A stretch of DNA of 62,121 bases. Source: Phascolarctobacterium_A succinatutens_B (GTDB lineage: Bacteria; Bacillota; Negativicutes; Acidaminococcales; Acidaminococcaceae). Location of the stretch: positions 1-62,121 of the forward strand of contig NZ_CAUDZA010000011.1 of the NCBI RefSeq assembly GCF_958453765.1. The letters are read 5' to 3'. Made by a program: the position numbers and the translations under genes. Below, piece after piece: positions 50,401-59,620 of the stretch. Every line of letters starts with the position of its first letter. Within the stretch, counting starts at the first letter, position 1. The notes beneath the pieces were generated by a model. That model did no database searches. It saw nothing but the letters and a program-made list of their open reading frames with translations, and had not been told where the DNA came from.

Positions 50401-52323
50401 ATGGCTGCACTGATCATGAACAACAAAGATTTACTGTATGTAATTAAACCTGAAGAACAAAACGAAAGCACTCTGCGTGAGCTTCTGACTCTGCATCCGG
50501 AGATTCAGTTCGTATCTCTGATGGGTGTGGATTTTGCCGGCAATGATACCGATGAAAAAATTCCGATGAAGATTTTCCTTGAGGATATCGAAGGCTTTTT
50601 GGCAGGCAGCGCAGCACAGACTGACGGCTCCTCCGTTGTGCTGACCGGTATCGCTACTCTGAACGATGCCCGCGTTGATATGAAGGTTGATAAAACCGTT
50701 AACTGGTTTGTTGATTATAACTATGAGCATTTTGACGCAGAAAGCGGTCGCATGATCGGCACTCTGCGCATTCCCTGCTATCTGATTCACAACGGCAATC
50801 ATGTTGATTCCCGTTCTATTTTGAATGATACTCTGGCTTATGTAGAAAAAGAAATCATGGATTTGTTTGCTAAGCATCCGGTAATTGCCGGCCTGGAGCA
50901 TGTAAATCCTGCTGAGATTGAAAAGCTGCTCTTCACCAGTGCTACCGAGCTGGAATTTTGGGTAAAAACTCCGCGTGAAGACGCACCGCTGGAGGCTCTG
51001 AGCTCTTCTCAGGTAATGCAGGAGCAATATTGGCAGCGTACCCGCGGCAACGTGCGTACTGCATTGGAGCAGACTATTCAGACTTTGGAGCTGTACGGCC
51101 TGGAGCCTGAAATGGGCCATAAGGAATGTGGCGGCGTTAAAGGTCAGATTGACGGCGCAGGCCATATGACTCACGTTATGGAGCAGCTGGAGGTTGACTG
51201 GAAATTCAGCAGCGGCGTACAGACTGCAGATAACGAGCTGCTGGCGCGTATCATCGTTAAAGAGATTTTCCGTATGAACGGTCTTGAGGTTTCCTTCCAG
51301 GCTAAACCGATTCCCGGTGTTGCAGGCAGCGGTGAGCATACGCATGTGGGCATTGCCGCAAAAATGAAAAACGGCAAGATTGTCAACCTGTTCTCGCCGA
51401 AGGATATGCATGAGGACTTCCTGTCCGCTATCGGCTACGGCGCTCTCATGGGCCTTTTGAAAAACTACGAGGTAACCAATCCGTTTATCTCCTGCACAAT
51501 TGACTCTCTGAACCGTCTGAAACCCGGCTTTGAAGCTCCTGTCTGCATCGTTACCAGCCTTGGCCTGAGCCCGGATAACCCGTCCCGTAACAGAACCATT
51601 CTTGCAGGCCTGATCCGCGATCTGGACAACGATAAAGCTACCCGTATCGAAATGCGTTCTCCGAACCCGTACACCAATACCTACATCGCCATTGCAGCCT
51701 TCTACCTGTCCTGCCTCGACGGTATCAAGGCTTGCGTAGAATCCGGCAAGGACCTGAAGGCTTTGGAAAAGGAGATTTCCAAGAAGGCCGGCGAAGAGGG
51801 CTTCTATTTGGATACCGACCGTCAATACCGTACTGAGGAAGATGTGTTTGAAGATTTCAGTGCTGAAGAACGCAGCAAGCTGTTCGGTGAACCGCCTGCT
51901 ACCGTTTGGGAAAATCTCTGCGCTTTCGAAAAATATCCGGAAAAAGTTGCCGTGCTCACTCAAGGCAATATCCTGAAGAAGGAATATATCGACTCCTTCA
52001 TGCAGGGTGCGCTGATTCGCTGGAAAACCGAGCTTTTGACTCGTCTGATTCCGGAAAACTATCAGGCTGTTATCGATATGAAGCGCCTGCATAACCAGGA
52101 AACCTGCACCGACTGCGACTTGGCAATGTGGCGTAAGATTCAGAACCTGCGTGCTAAGCTGGCTAAGGATTCCTTCGAAGAGAAGAGCATCTTCACCGCT
52201 ATCCGCAGAGCTGTTGCCGAGGGCGATTACGATACTGTTTCCAAGCTTAAAGTTGAGATGGGAGCAACTATGGAAGAGCTCAAGACTCTGTATCACGATT
52301 ACAAGCAAAATATTATCGATTAA
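50401..52323 (+). CDS. glnA: Glutamine synthetase, long form (about 640 residues)
   Basis: Makes glutamine from glutamate, ammonia and ATP. Conserved parts are QTDGSSVVL, the metal-binding TELEFWVKTP, EPEMGHKECGGVKGQID, and the ATP-site AGSGEHTHVG. Substrate-binding residues are in NRNRTILAG-type and RIEMRSPNPYTNTY segments. After the catalytic fold a C-terminal extension of about 150 residues runs to the end. This long type occurs in Clostridia and Negativicutes and differs from the 440-residue GlnA and 700-residue GlnN. GGAGG precedes the ATG by 7 bases. Confidence 0.88.
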   Translation: MAALIMNNKDLLYVIKPEEQNESTLRELLTLHPEIQFVSLMGVDFAGNDTDEKIPMKIFLEDIEGFLAGSAAQTDGSSVVLTGIATLNDARVDMKVDKTVNWFVDYNYEHFDAESGRMIGTLRIPCYLIHNGNHVDSRSILNDTLAYVEKEIMDLFAKHPVIAGLEHVNPAEIEKLLFTSATELEFWVKTPREDAPLEALSSSQVMQEQYWQRTRGNVRTALEQTIQTLELYGLEPEMGHKECGGVKGQIDGAGHMTHVMEQLEVDWKFSSGVQTADNELLARIIVKEIFRMNGLEVSFQAKPIPGVAGSGEHTHVGIAAKMKNGKIVNLFSPKDMHEDFLSAIGYGALMGLLKNYEVTNPFISCTIDSLNRLKPGFEAPVCIVTSLGLSPDNPSRNRTILAGLIRDLDNDKATRIEMRSPNPYTNTYIAIAAFYLSCLDGIKACVESGKDLKALEKEISKKAGEEGFYLDTDRQYRTEEDVFEDFSAEERSKLFGEPPATVWENLCAFEKYPEKVAVLTQGNILKKEYIDSFMQGALIRWKTELLTRLIPENYQAVIDMKRLHNQETCTDCDLAMWRKIQNLRAKLAKDSFEEKSIFTAIRRAVAEGDYDTVSKLKVEMGATMEELKTLYHDYKQNIID

Positions 52324-52339
52324 TTTATCTGCTTCTTGC

Positions 52340-52377
52340 ATGGCTGCTGTACTCAAAGTGCGGCAGCCATTTTGTTT
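52340..52377 (+). terminator. Terminator after glutamine synthetase
   Basis: ATGGCTGC pairs with GCAGCCAT (inner GT/GC pairing), followed by TTTGTTT. Confidence 0.8.
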
Positions 52378-52456
52378 CGCGCTTATACCAAAGTGCGATT
52401 ATTGAAAAAATTATCCCTAAAACTTTCCTTTCAGCTTATTTTTTTGCATGAAACTG

Positions 52457-52485
52457 TTGAGTTAAGTGCTGTTTTGTGGTAAAAT
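52457..52485 (+). promoter_or_regulatory. Promoter of the thioesterase gene
   Basis: TTGAGT, 17-bp spacer, TAAAAT. Confidence 0.6.
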
Positions 52486-52533
52486 ATCAAAGATATATTG
52501 ACAGTAATATTTTCTGCTGTCCGAAGAAAGGCG

Positions 52534-52980
52534 ATGATAGCTGTGGAGCAGGTCAAGGATGTTCCTGCCTATATTCGCCAGATGTACACGGATAATAATT
52601 TTATGACTCAATTCGGTGTGCATATTGGTGAGATAAAGTGTGGCAGTGCTGAAGTCAGCATTGACGTTGATCCGGCGAAGCATTTTAATCATCGTGACAT
52701 ATGTCACGGCGGAGTGATGTTGGCCTTGGCAGACTCCGTTCTGGGTGTTACCGGTGCAAGCGTGGGCGCTGTAGTGGCAACTCTTAATTTCAGCATGAAT
52801 TTTATCAAAGGTGTCCATGAGCCGACAACCTTAACGGTACGAAGCCATATTAAGCATTCCGGACATTCTACGATGGTTATTGAGGCTGAAATGACTGACA
52901 GCAAAAAGAATTTAATTGGGACGATTTTAACAACAATGTTTGTCGTCGACAGATTTAAAGAGATACCCGCCAAATGGTGA
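52534..52980 (+). CDS. PaaI-like hotdog-fold thioesterase
   Basis: A protein of about 148 residues with a single hotdog domain that should hydrolyse acyl-CoA thioesters. FNHRDICHGGVMLALADSVLG is the classic PaaI motif (His, Gly-Gly, Asp), followed by TLNFSMNFIKGV. The start is uncertain: ATG 52534 is only two bases after AAAGG, while an in-frame GTG at 52543 has better spacing and would give MEQVKDVPAY. It sits upstream of an acyl-CoA dehydrogenase gene, so a joint role in acyl-CoA metabolism is plausible. Confidence 0.85.
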   Translation: MIAVEQVKDVPAYIRQMYTDNNFMTQFGVHIGEIKCGSAEVSIDVDPAKHFNHRDICHGGVMLALADSVLGVTGASVGAVVATLNFSMNFIKGVHEPTTLTVRSHIKHSGHSTMVIEAEMTDSKKNLIGTILTTMFVVDRFKEIPAKW

Positions 52981-53044
52981 GCTTACCTGAGTTTATTTGG
53001 AAGGGAAATGACGCGGAAGACCGCTTGATATCAAGGAGGATATG

Positions 53045-54184
53045 ATGGATTTTGCATTAAACGAGGAACAATTAGAATTACAGGAAATGGTAAGGGAGTT
53101 TGTTGAAAAAGAAATTACTCCTTATGCTGCTGAAATGGATGCAGAAAACCATATGCGTGACGGCCTGATTGACAAGGCTAACGAAATGGGCTTGCTGAAC
53201 GTTATTGTTCCGGAAGAATTAGATGGCCCCGGCCTGGACAGCATTTCTGTTGCTACCATTTATGAAGAGCTGGGCAAAGGCTGCGCAGGTGTTGCAACCT
53301 CTCTGGCTGCCAACAGCCTGGCAACTGTACCTGTTCTGCTGGCAGGCACCGATGAGCAAAAGAAAATGTATTGCGATATCCTGAACAACGGCGGTCTGGC
53401 TGCTTTCGCTCTGACCGAACCCGGTGCAGGCAGTGATGCAGGCGGTGTTTCTACCCGTGCTGTACACAACAAGGAAGAGGGTACCTACACTCTGAACGGT
53501 ACCAAAATGTTCATCACCAACGGTGGCCTGGCAGAAATTTTCCTGGTATTCGCTAACACCCGTAAAACCGGCGGTATCCGTGGTTTGACTGCTTTCATCG
53601 TTCCGAAAGACACCCCGGGCTTCTCCGTTGGCAAGAAAGAAAACAAAATGGGCATCCGTCCTTCCAATACTACCGAGCTGGTTCTGCAAGACGTTGTTAT
53701 TCCTGAGTCCTATCGCGTAGGCCGCGAAGGCGAAGGCTTCCGTATTGCTATGAACACCTTAGACAGCGCTCGTCCGTTCGTTGGCGCTGTTTCCGTAGGT
53801 ATCGCTCAGGCTGCTCTGGATTGCGCTGTTAAATATGCTAAAGAGCGCCGTCAGTTCGGCCAACCGATTGCTTCCTTCCAAATGGTTCAAGGCATGCTGG
53901 CTGACATGGCTATGAAGGTTGAAACCGCTCGCCTCATGGTTCAAAAGGCTTGCTGGATGCGTGACCAGGGCATGGAATTCTCCAAAGAGGCTGCTATGGC
54001 TAAATGCTATGCTGCTGATACCGCTATGCAGGTAACTACCGACGCTGTTCAGGTAATGGGCGGCTACGGCTACACTAAAGAGTACCCTGTAGAGAAGATG
54101 ATGCGTGACGCTAAAATCATGCAAATCTACGAAGGCACCAACCAAATTCAACGTCTGGTTATTGCCAACAAGCTGTTATACTAA
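53045..54184 (+). CDS. Acyl-CoA dehydrogenase (butyryl-CoA type)
   Basis: A 379-residue FAD enzyme that oxidises a short-chain acyl-CoA to the enoyl-CoA, or works in reverse with an electron-bifurcating Etf. The signatures are AFALTEPGAGSDAGG, RPFVGAVSVGIAQAALDCAVKYAKERRQFGQPI and, at the C-terminus, the catalytic glutamate (about 363) in IYEGTNQIQR. AAGGAGG lies 5 bases before the ATG at 53045. No etfAB is adjacent, so the electron partner is elsewhere. The substrate is inferred from similarity to Bcd. Confidence 0.93.
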   Translation: MDFALNEEQLELQEMVREFVEKEITPYAAEMDAENHMRDGLIDKANEMGLLNVIVPEELDGPGLDSISVATIYEELGKGCAGVATSLAANSLATVPVLLAGTDEQKKMYCDILNNGGLAAFALTEPGAGSDAGGVSTRAVHNKEEGTYTLNGTKMFITNGGLAEIFLVFANTRKTGGIRGLTAFIVPKDTPGFSVGKKENKMGIRPSNTTELVLQDVVIPESYRVGREGEGFRIAMNTLDSARPFVGAVSVGIAQAALDCAVKYAKERRQFGQPIASFQMVQGMLADMAMKVETARLMVQKACWMRDQGMEFSKEAAMAKCYAADTAMQVTTDAVQVMGGYGYTKEYPVEKMMRDAKIMQIYEGTNQIQRLVIANKLLY

Positions 54185-54213
54185 TAGCTATCATAACAAA
54201 GATAAATTTATTG

Positions 54214-54252
54214 AGAGCTGCTGCACTTTTGTGCGGCAGCTCTTTGTTGTTT
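54214..54252 (+). terminator. Terminator after the acyl-CoA dehydrogenase gene
   Basis: AGAGCTGCTGCAC pairs with GTGCGGCAGCTCT, then TTGTTGTTTTT. Confidence 0.9.
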
Positions 54253-54258
54253 TTATTC

Positions 54259-54287
54259 GTGACAATGGTTTACACGTATGCTAAAAT
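54259..54287 (+). promoter_or_regulatory. Promoter of the yggS-sepF cluster
   Basis: GTGACA, 17-bp spacer, TAAAAT. Confidence 0.55.
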
Positions 54288-54371
54288 ATAAAGATAAAGA
54301 GCTTTTAAAGCATAATAAAAAGCAGAATCTTTGCCACAAATCATTTTGCTGAGAATTGGGGGGCAAATACA

Positions 54372-55073
54372 TTGTTAGCTGATAATTTAAAGCAGGTTCA
54401 GGAGCAGATAGCGTCTGCTTTGGACAAGCGTAAAAATAAAGACCTGCTCACAGGAGATAAGGTAATGCTGGTGGCGGTGACGAAAAACCATCCGCCCGAA
54501 ATTATTACGGATATTGAAGCCTTGGGCATTGCCAACGTAGGCGAAAACCGCGTGCAGGAGGCTAAGCATAAGCAGGAGGCCTTGGGCAAACACGGCTACT
54601 GGCATCTTATCGGCCATCTGCAGACAAATAAGGCACGTCAGGCAGTTGCTTTGTTTGACCTTATTGAATCGGTAGACAGCGAGCATTTGCTGGCTACGAT
54701 TGATAAGGAGGCAGAACGCATCGGTAAGGTGCAGGATATTCTTTTGCAGCTGAACATTGCCCATGAGGAGCAGAAGTCCGGTTTAGATAAAGAGGATTAT
54801 CTGGCGCTGCTGCCTAAGCTGCCGGAATATAAGCATGTACGTCTGCGCGGGCTGATGGTAATTGCCCAAAAATGCGAAGATATTGAGCAGACAAGGCCTG
54901 TATTTGCTGCAGGCTACCGTGCGTTTGCACGCTTAAAGCAGCAGTATCCGCAGGCGGATATCCTGTCTATGGGTATGAGCAATGATTACACAGTTGCAAT
55001 AGAAGAAGGTGCCAATATTGTGCGTGTAGGCACAGCCTTGTTCGGACAGCGTGATTATAGTCTGAAATTTTAA
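54372..55073 (+). CDS. YggS/PLPBP family pyridoxal-phosphate homeostasis protein
   Basis: A 233-residue one-domain PLP protein (YlmE in Bacillus). The PLP lysine is K38 in MLVAVTKNHPPE. GENRVQEAKHKQE and the end MGMSNDYTVAIEEGANIVRVGTALFG are family signatures. It has no known enzymatic activity and is tied to PLP and amino-acid balance. The start is TTG at 54372 after a GGGGGG ribosome site; no suitable ATG exists. First gene of the ylm-type division cluster. Confidence 0.93.
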   Translation: MLADNLKQVQEQIASALDKRKNKDLLTGDKVMLVAVTKNHPPEIITDIEALGIANVGENRVQEAKHKQEALGKHGYWHLIGHLQTNKARQAVALFDLIESVDSEHLLATIDKEAERIGKVQDILLQLNIAHEEQKSGLDKEDYLALLPKLPEYKHVRLRGLMVIAQKCEDIEQTRPVFAAGYRAFARLKQQYPQADILSMGMSNDYTVAIEEGANIVRVGTALFGQRDYSLKF

Positions 55074-55097
55074 GACATAGATAAGGTTGGTGACGTA

Positions 55098-55661
55098 ATG
55101 AATATTATTGATAAAATCATGAATGCATTAAGTCTTTATGACGAGGAAGAAATCATCGAGGAAGAAGTGGAGCAAAAGCCTGCCAAGACCGAGCAGGAGC
55201 CGGCTAAACCCAAGAAGCGTTTCTTCGGCAGCAAGGAGCCTGCCGCTGCAGCACCGGCAGAGGAGCCTAAGCGTGAACGCAAATCTATTTTGAACTTCAA
55301 AGGTTCGGCAGCAAAGCCGGAGCCGGTTAAAAATGAAAAAATGGGCAGCAAAACCATTAACCTGCCTATTGCCGACAAGCTTATGACAGTTGTACTGCTG
55401 GAGCCTGTAGATTTCAATGATTCTCCTAAGATTGCCGATTATCTGCGTGATAATCAGGCTGTAGTTGTTAATTACGATAAGACAGATAATGTTGTTGCCA
55501 AGCGTATGACCGATTTTATCAGCGGTACTGTTTATGCTATCGGTGGCAGCATGAAAAAGCTGGGCCGCAATATTGTTATCTGCGCCCCGAAAAACGTAGA
55601 TATAGATGCGGGCGAAGAGCACGAGCTTGACGAGAGGGGAAATAATCCATGGGACAAATAG
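55098..55661 (+). CDS. sepF: Cell division protein SepF
   Basis: A 187-residue protein that tethers FtsZ to the membrane. The N-terminal amphipathic membrane-targeting helix (MNIIDKIMNALSLY) is followed by an acidic and Ala/Pro/Lys-rich linker of about 90 residues. The SepF fold follows, with PVDFNDSPKIADYLRDNQAVVVNYDKTD and RMTDFISGTVYAIGG. Its end overlaps the proC start by 13 bases. Confidence 0.95.
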   Translation: MNIIDKIMNALSLYDEEEIIEEEVEQKPAKTEQEPAKPKKRFFGSKEPAAAAPAEEPKRERKSILNFKGSAAKPEPVKNEKMGSKTINLPIADKLMTVVLLEPVDFNDSPKIADYLRDNQAVVVNYDKTDNVVAKRMTDFISGTVYAIGGSMKKLGRNIVICAPKNVDIDAGEEHELDERGNNPWDK

Positions 55662-56470
55662 CAGTAAAGAAGATTGCATTTATCGGCGGCGGCGCTATGG
55701 CCAAAGCTATTATCAAGGGAATTATCGGCGGCGGTCTGATTGCGCCGGAGATGATTACCGTAGGCGAGCCGACTGAGGCACATGCGCGCACTCTGCATGA
55801 AGCCTTTGGCGTAAATGTCACTACGGATAATAAAGAGGCAGTAAAGGATGCTGACCTGGTAATCTTTGCTGTAAAGCCTCAGGTGGCACCGGTGGCGCTG
55901 GTGCCTGAGCTGATGGCTGCGATGAAAAAAGATGCCTGGGTGCTTTCTATCATGGGCAGTGTTACGCTAGAGCAGCTGCATGCCTATGCTCCGGGGTTCC
56001 CGGTAGTTCGCACGATGCCGAACACTCCGCTGGCAGCAGGCGCCGGCATGACTGCCATCTGCTGCGATGAGGCGGTAACCGAGCCGATGAAGCAGACTGC
56101 GGCAGCAATTTTCAGCAGCTGCGGCGAAATAGAATTTGTAGATGAAAAAGCATTGCAGGCGATTACCGCTATTTCCGGCTGCGGACCGGGATATTGCTTT
56201 GTGATTATCGATGCACTGGCTGACGCAGGCGTGCGTGCCGGTCTGCCGCGTGCGCTGGCTATTAAGCTGGCCGCACAGACATTGGCAGGCAGCGGCAAGC
56301 TGTGCGTAGAAAGCGGCCTGCATCCGGCACAGCTGCGCGACCAGGTAACAAGCCCCGGCGGCACGACTATTGCCGGCATCCATGCTTTGGAAAACCATGG
56401 CGTGCGCGGTGCTTTTTATGATGCGGTGCAGGCAGTGCTGCAAAGAGATAAGGAATTACAGGGGAAATAA
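55649..56470 (+). CDS. proC: Pyrroline-5-carboxylate reductase
   Basis: A 273-residue NAD(P)H enzyme making proline. The Rossmann motif is FIGGGAMAKAII (11-22). VRTMPNTPLAAGAGMTA and the C-terminal LRDQVTSPGGTTIAGIHALE are typical of ProC. It overlaps sepF by 13 bases and takes the place that ylmG (YggT) has in the Bacillus cluster. Confidence 0.95.
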   Translation: MGQIAVKKIAFIGGGAMAKAIIKGIIGGGLIAPEMITVGEPTEAHARTLHEAFGVNVTTDNKEAVKDADLVIFAVKPQVAPVALVPELMAAMKKDAWVLSIMGSVTLEQLHAYAPGFPVVRTMPNTPLAAGAGMTAICCDEAVTEPMKQTAAAIFSSCGEIEFVDEKALQAITAISGCGPGYCFVIIDALADAGVRAGLPRALAIKLAAQTLAGSGKLCVESGLHPAQLRDQVTSPGGTTIAGIHALENHGVRGAFYDAVQAVLQRDKELQGK

Positions 56471-56473
56471 TTT

Positions 56474-57259
56474 ATGGCAGACAGAGAAAAAATTCTGCGT
56501 TACTTTAAAGCTGGCGGTGACGAACAGCTGGCGGCCAAGCTGCTGGACTTGGCCGAGGGCGCCAATAAATCACGCAAGTTTCGTGTGAGCGAGTTTCTTG
56601 ATCCTCATGCCTATAATGTTGCGGAAATTATTGCGGCAAACTATGAAAATGTGCGTCTGGAAAGCGACGGCGGCTTCAGTAATGCCGAAAGGGTGAAGGC
56701 TGCCTTTGTTGCCGATGATTTTTACGGCCAGCCGGATTTCGGTATGGCCTATTTTCTGGCGGCCTGGGATAAGCGCTATTATGATTTGTCGCATCGCGAT
56801 ATCCTGGGTGCGTTTATGGGCACGGGCTGCAAGCGCGAGGCCTTGGGCGATATCGTTTTTGTGCCCGAGGGAGCGCAGTTCGTAGTAGAAAAATCGCTGG
56901 TAAATTATCTTACCGGTAATTTGACGCAGATCGGTTCTGCGCCGGTAACGCTTACGGAAATTCCCCGCGAGGAATTGTTGCAGAAGGAAGAAAAGGTTAA
57001 GCTGATTAACGCGACAGTCGCTGATTTGCGCCTTGATGCCGTGGCAGCGGCAGGCTATGGCGTAAGCCGCAGCCGTATGGCGGATGAAATCAAAAGCCTG
57101 AATGTCAAGGTAAACTGGAAAGAGGCCAAGAAGGCGGCACAGCCGGTGAACGAGGGCGATGTAATTTCCTTCCGCGGCCGTGGAAGGGTAGAGATTGAGG
57201 AAATCCGCGGCACTACTAAAAAAGGACGCATCAGCGTAACGCTGAAGCGTTATATCTAG
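56474..57259 (+). CDS. YlmH-like S4-domain RNA-binding protein
   Basis: A 261-residue protein. The middle domain (DILGAFMGTGCKREALGDIVF) is typical of YlmH, and a C-terminal S4 RNA-binding domain (LRLDAVAAAGYGVSRSRMADEIKSLNVKVN, ending KRGRISVTLKRYI-like) follows. YlmH binds ribosomes or tRNA-like RNA and has been linked to stalled-ribosome rescue in Bacillus. It is located between proC and divIVA, as in ylmH-divIVA of Bacillus. Confidence 0.92.
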   Translation: MADREKILRYFKAGGDEQLAAKLLDLAEGANKSRKFRVSEFLDPHAYNVAEIIAANYENVRLESDGGFSNAERVKAAFVADDFYGQPDFGMAYFLAAWDKRYYDLSHRDILGAFMGTGCKREALGDIVFVPEGAQFVVEKSLVNYLTGNLTQIGSAPVTLTEIPREELLQKEEKVKLINATVADLRLDAVAAAGYGVSRSRMADEIKSLNVKVNWKEAKKAAQPVNEGDVISFRGRGRVEIEEIRGTTKKGRISVTLKRYI

Positions 57260-57270
57260 GAGGATAAACC

Positions 57271-58089
57271 ATGCTTAATCCGGAGGATTTAAAGAAAAAA
57301 ACTTTTACCAAGGGTTTTCGTGGCTATGAGGTAGAAGAGGTAGACAAGTTTCTTGCCAAGCTGATTAAGGAATACGAATACCTTTATCTGGATAACCTGG
57401 AGCAGAAGGAAACTATCGAGCGTGTCAGCTCCAAGCTGGAATATTATCAGCAGATGGAGGCGACCATGCAGAGCACGCTGGCTGTGGCGCAGGAAACTGC
57501 TGACGAGGTGAAGAACGCCAGTGAAAAGAAGGCGGCGCTGCTGGAGAAGGAAACGGCAGTGAAATGCGAGCAGCAGCTGAGCGAAGCGAAGGCTGCGGCG
57601 CAGAAGCTGCACGACGATACCATGGCGCATGCCGAGGATTTGTATAATCAGACAAAGAACAAAACCGATAACATGCTGCAGGCAGCGATGGCTGAATGCA
57701 ATAAGCTGCGTGAAGAAGCTAAGTCCTATGCCGAAAAGCTGCGCAGCAGTGCCGAGGTAGATGCCGATAAACTGCGCATTACTACCGAGGATGTCTGCAA
57801 AAAACGCGCCAACAGCGCTGCCAGCGAGGCTAACAAGCTGCTGGAGGATGCTCGCAGCGAAGCCGGCAGAATGATGCTGGATGCAAATACTAAATATCGT
57901 AAACTGGTGGGGGATGCAGAGGAACGCAGCCGTAAAATTATTTTTGAGGCTGATGCCAAGGCTGCTATGGCCGAACAGGCTTATAACGAGCAGGTGAAAA
58001 AGGCGGCGCTGCATCGAAAAAATATGCTGCATCTGCTGGAAACGCAGGTTGAGCTGCTCAAAAACTATGCCAGTCATAACGAAGAATAG
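57271..58089 (+). CDS. divIVA: DivIVA domain protein
   Basis: A 272-residue protein. The N-terminal membrane-curvature-sensing DivIVA domain (KKKTFTKGFRGYEVEEVDKFL) is followed by a long coiled coil rich in Ala, Glu and Lys through the C-terminus. It should localise at poles and septa. At 272 residues it is longer than Bacillus DivIVA (about 164), with the extra length in the coiled coil. AGGAGG precedes the ATG. Confidence 0.92.
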   Translation: MLNPEDLKKKTFTKGFRGYEVEEVDKFLAKLIKEYEYLYLDNLEQKETIERVSSKLEYYQQMEATMQSTLAVAQETADEVKNASEKKAALLEKETAVKCEQQLSEAKAAAQKLHDDTMAHAEDLYNQTKNKTDNMLQAAMAECNKLREEAKSYAEKLRSSAEVDADKLRITTEDVCKKRANSAASEANKLLEDARSEAGRMMLDANTKYRKLVGDAEERSRKIIFEADAKAAMAEQAYNEQVKKAALHRKNMLHLLETQVELLKNYASHNEE

Positions 58090-58100
58090 TCGGAGGCTGA

Positions 58101-58772
58101 ATGATGATTATCTTAGTGAGGCATGGTTAAGCAACGCATCACACGCAAAGATTGACCGGCGGCTGGACGGATTCGCAGCTGACCGAAAAGGGAAGGGCGC
58201 AGATAAAGGCTGCTGCGGTAAAGCTGGCGAAGGATTTTGCCGGACGTAATTGCAAGCTGCGGATTCTGGCAAGTGATTTGCAGCGTGCTTCCGCATCGGC
58301 GCAGATTATTGCCGAGGAGCTTGGCTTTAAGGGCGAAATAGAGCATTGCCGTTTCCTGAGGGAAAAGAATAACGGTATTGCTGCCGGCATGACCGAGGAA
58401 GAGGCCAAGAAGCATTTTTGCAAGCCGGCTTCCGAGCAGGAGCTGGATCACCGCAACTATCCCGGCGGCGAAACGCGCAATGAGTTCTATCGCCGTAATG
58501 TACACGGTCTGTGGCATTGTGCGGATGTCGACAAGGAAAATCTGCTGATTGTTGCGCATAAGGGCACAATACAGAATATTATTTTCCGTTGGCTGGGAAT
58601 GGATATGCAGCAGGTGGCGGCGTTTAACTTTTCGGTTGATGTGCAGCCTGCCAGCGTAACTGTTCTGGGGATTAACAAATGGCATGAGCATGCTGTTTTC
58701 CGCTTGAATGACGTTAGTCATCTGACGCAGGGAAAGGGTTTTGGCGTGTTTGAGTTTAAGTACGAGAAGTGA
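58101..58772 (+). pseudogene. Histidine phosphatase family gene with early nonsense codon
   Basis: The gene starts at ATG 58101 (or 58104) after CGGAGG and reads MMIILVRHG, the phosphohistidine motif. TAA follows at 58128-58130, and the same frame then continues ATHHTQRLTGGWTDSQLTEKG to 58772. The codon after RHG in this family is normally Glu or Gln; a CAA-to-TAA change would explain the stop. The later part keeps LASDLQRASASAQII and LIVAHKGTIQNI with its histidine. A TTG at 58152 could start a product, but it would lack the catalytic RHG histidine. Confidence 0.85.
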
Positions 58773-58787
58773 ATAAGGCTGTGAATG

Positions 58788-58830
58788 ACCGCTTGGGTGC
58801 TTGGGGAAAAGCGCTTAAGCGGTTGTTTTT
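58788..58830 (+). terminator. Terminator after the histidine phosphatase gene
   Basis: ACCGCTT pairs with AAGCGGT around a long loop that contains its own AAGCGCTT palindrome, then GTTTTTG. Confidence 0.65.
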
Positions 58831-58835
58831 GTGTT

Positions 58836-58880
58836 CTCACTATACTAATGGCTTTTTTTGTCGTTTTATTCACCCCCTAA
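58836..58880 (-). repeat. Promoter-like repeat, left copy
   Basis: About 45 bp nearly identical to 62051-62095: on the minus strand GGGGGTGAA, an A-rich stretch, then GCCATTAGTATAGTGAG. Here it points toward the 3' end of the broken histidine phosphatase gene, so it could make an antisense RNA. Confidence 0.6.
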
Positions 58881-58991
58881 CGCAAAAAATAAGCAGGACA
58901 AATTTGAAGATAGTTTATCCTGCTTGCGTTTATCATATAATTTATCTGAGTAATACGGCAGATAAATAATTGGTTGGGTAGTTACTTAACT

Positions 58992-59081
58992 TCATTTTGT
59001 CAACAATAATGCCAGATTGCTGAGATAATTCTCGCGAATACAGTACTCCACCAGATCATGATCTGTCCACTTGCTCTGCAT
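58992..59081 (-). other. Short open frame of 29 residues, doubtful
   Basis: MQSKWTDHDLVEYCIRENYL and a short leucine-rich end. No clear ribosome site precedes it. Codon composition looks coding, so it may be the tail of a lost gene. The rest of 58881-59250 shows no convincing gene apart from a possible promoter near 59130 and a 15-codon frame at 59166. Confidence 0.25.
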
Positions 59082-59250
59082 ATTTCAGAAGATAAAAAAT
59101 GCGTAAAGCATCAAAACTTGGTACAATAGAAGTGAAACAAATAATCAACCAAGTATGAGAGATCCATGTCTAAACTCCTAGCACAGATGCAGCAACTTTT
59201 GCAGACTGCTTGATATATTTTATTTCTTAAAATATCCTTTTTTCAACAAT

Positions 59251-59296
59251 AAAAATGCTCCGCTTACTCTTTTTTTAGGGTAGGCGGAGCATTTTA
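59251..59296 (-). terminator. Terminator of the amidase-SNase cluster
   Basis: AAATGCTCCGC pairs with GCGGAGCATTT, followed on the minus strand by TTTT. Confidence 0.85.
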
Positions 59297-59620
59297 TTAT
59301 TTATTGTTCAGTTCTATAGCCAGTAGCCTTATATGCTCCTGCGCTTCTGCTTCCGTTTCGCACATGGAAAGGATGACCGGCATTTTGGACCAGTTGACAA
59401 AGGCCAGGACAAAGTAATGGTCTACGTATTTATCATTAGTATAAAAGTACCAGTCACCGGTTTCGTAAACAAGGCTGGTAATGGTATCGCTGTTGATGTA
59501 ATCAGAGAAGCGGTTCATGTAATCCCAATGGTTATCCTCGTAAGCAATTTCATCGAGCGTGTTGTCCGTCAGCTCCAGATCGGATGGGTAATCAGGCTTG
59601 GAAAAGGTCTTTATGAACAT
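59297..59620 (-). CDS. Small acidic protein of unknown function
   Basis: A 107-residue soluble protein, not recognised. It is rich in aromatic and acidic residues (YEDNHWDYMNRFSDYINSD, YETGDWYFYTNDKYVDHYF), with no signal peptide or membrane helix. The ATG at 59620 follows AAAAGGAG on the minus strand. Its start overlaps the end of the SNase-like gene by 29 bases, indicating coupled expression. It might inhibit or accompany the nuclease, but only the overlap suggests this. Confidence 0.65.
   Translation of the reverse strand: MFIKTFSKPDYPSDLELTDNTLDEIAYEDNHWDYMNRFSDYINSDTITSLVYETGDWYFYTNDKYVDHYFVLAFVNWSKMPVILSMCETEAEAQEHIRLLAIELNNK

Noticed and set aside
50401..52323. Glutamine synthetase type III (GlnN)
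   Set aside because: Length is about 640 rather than 700 residues, and the N-terminal and metal-site motifs are of the type I-like long form known from Clostridia.
50431..52356. Open frame of 641 codons on the minus strand opposite glutamine synthetase
   Set aside because: It mirrors a strongly conserved gene, has no ribosome site or recognisable domain, and results from the codon use of the real gene.
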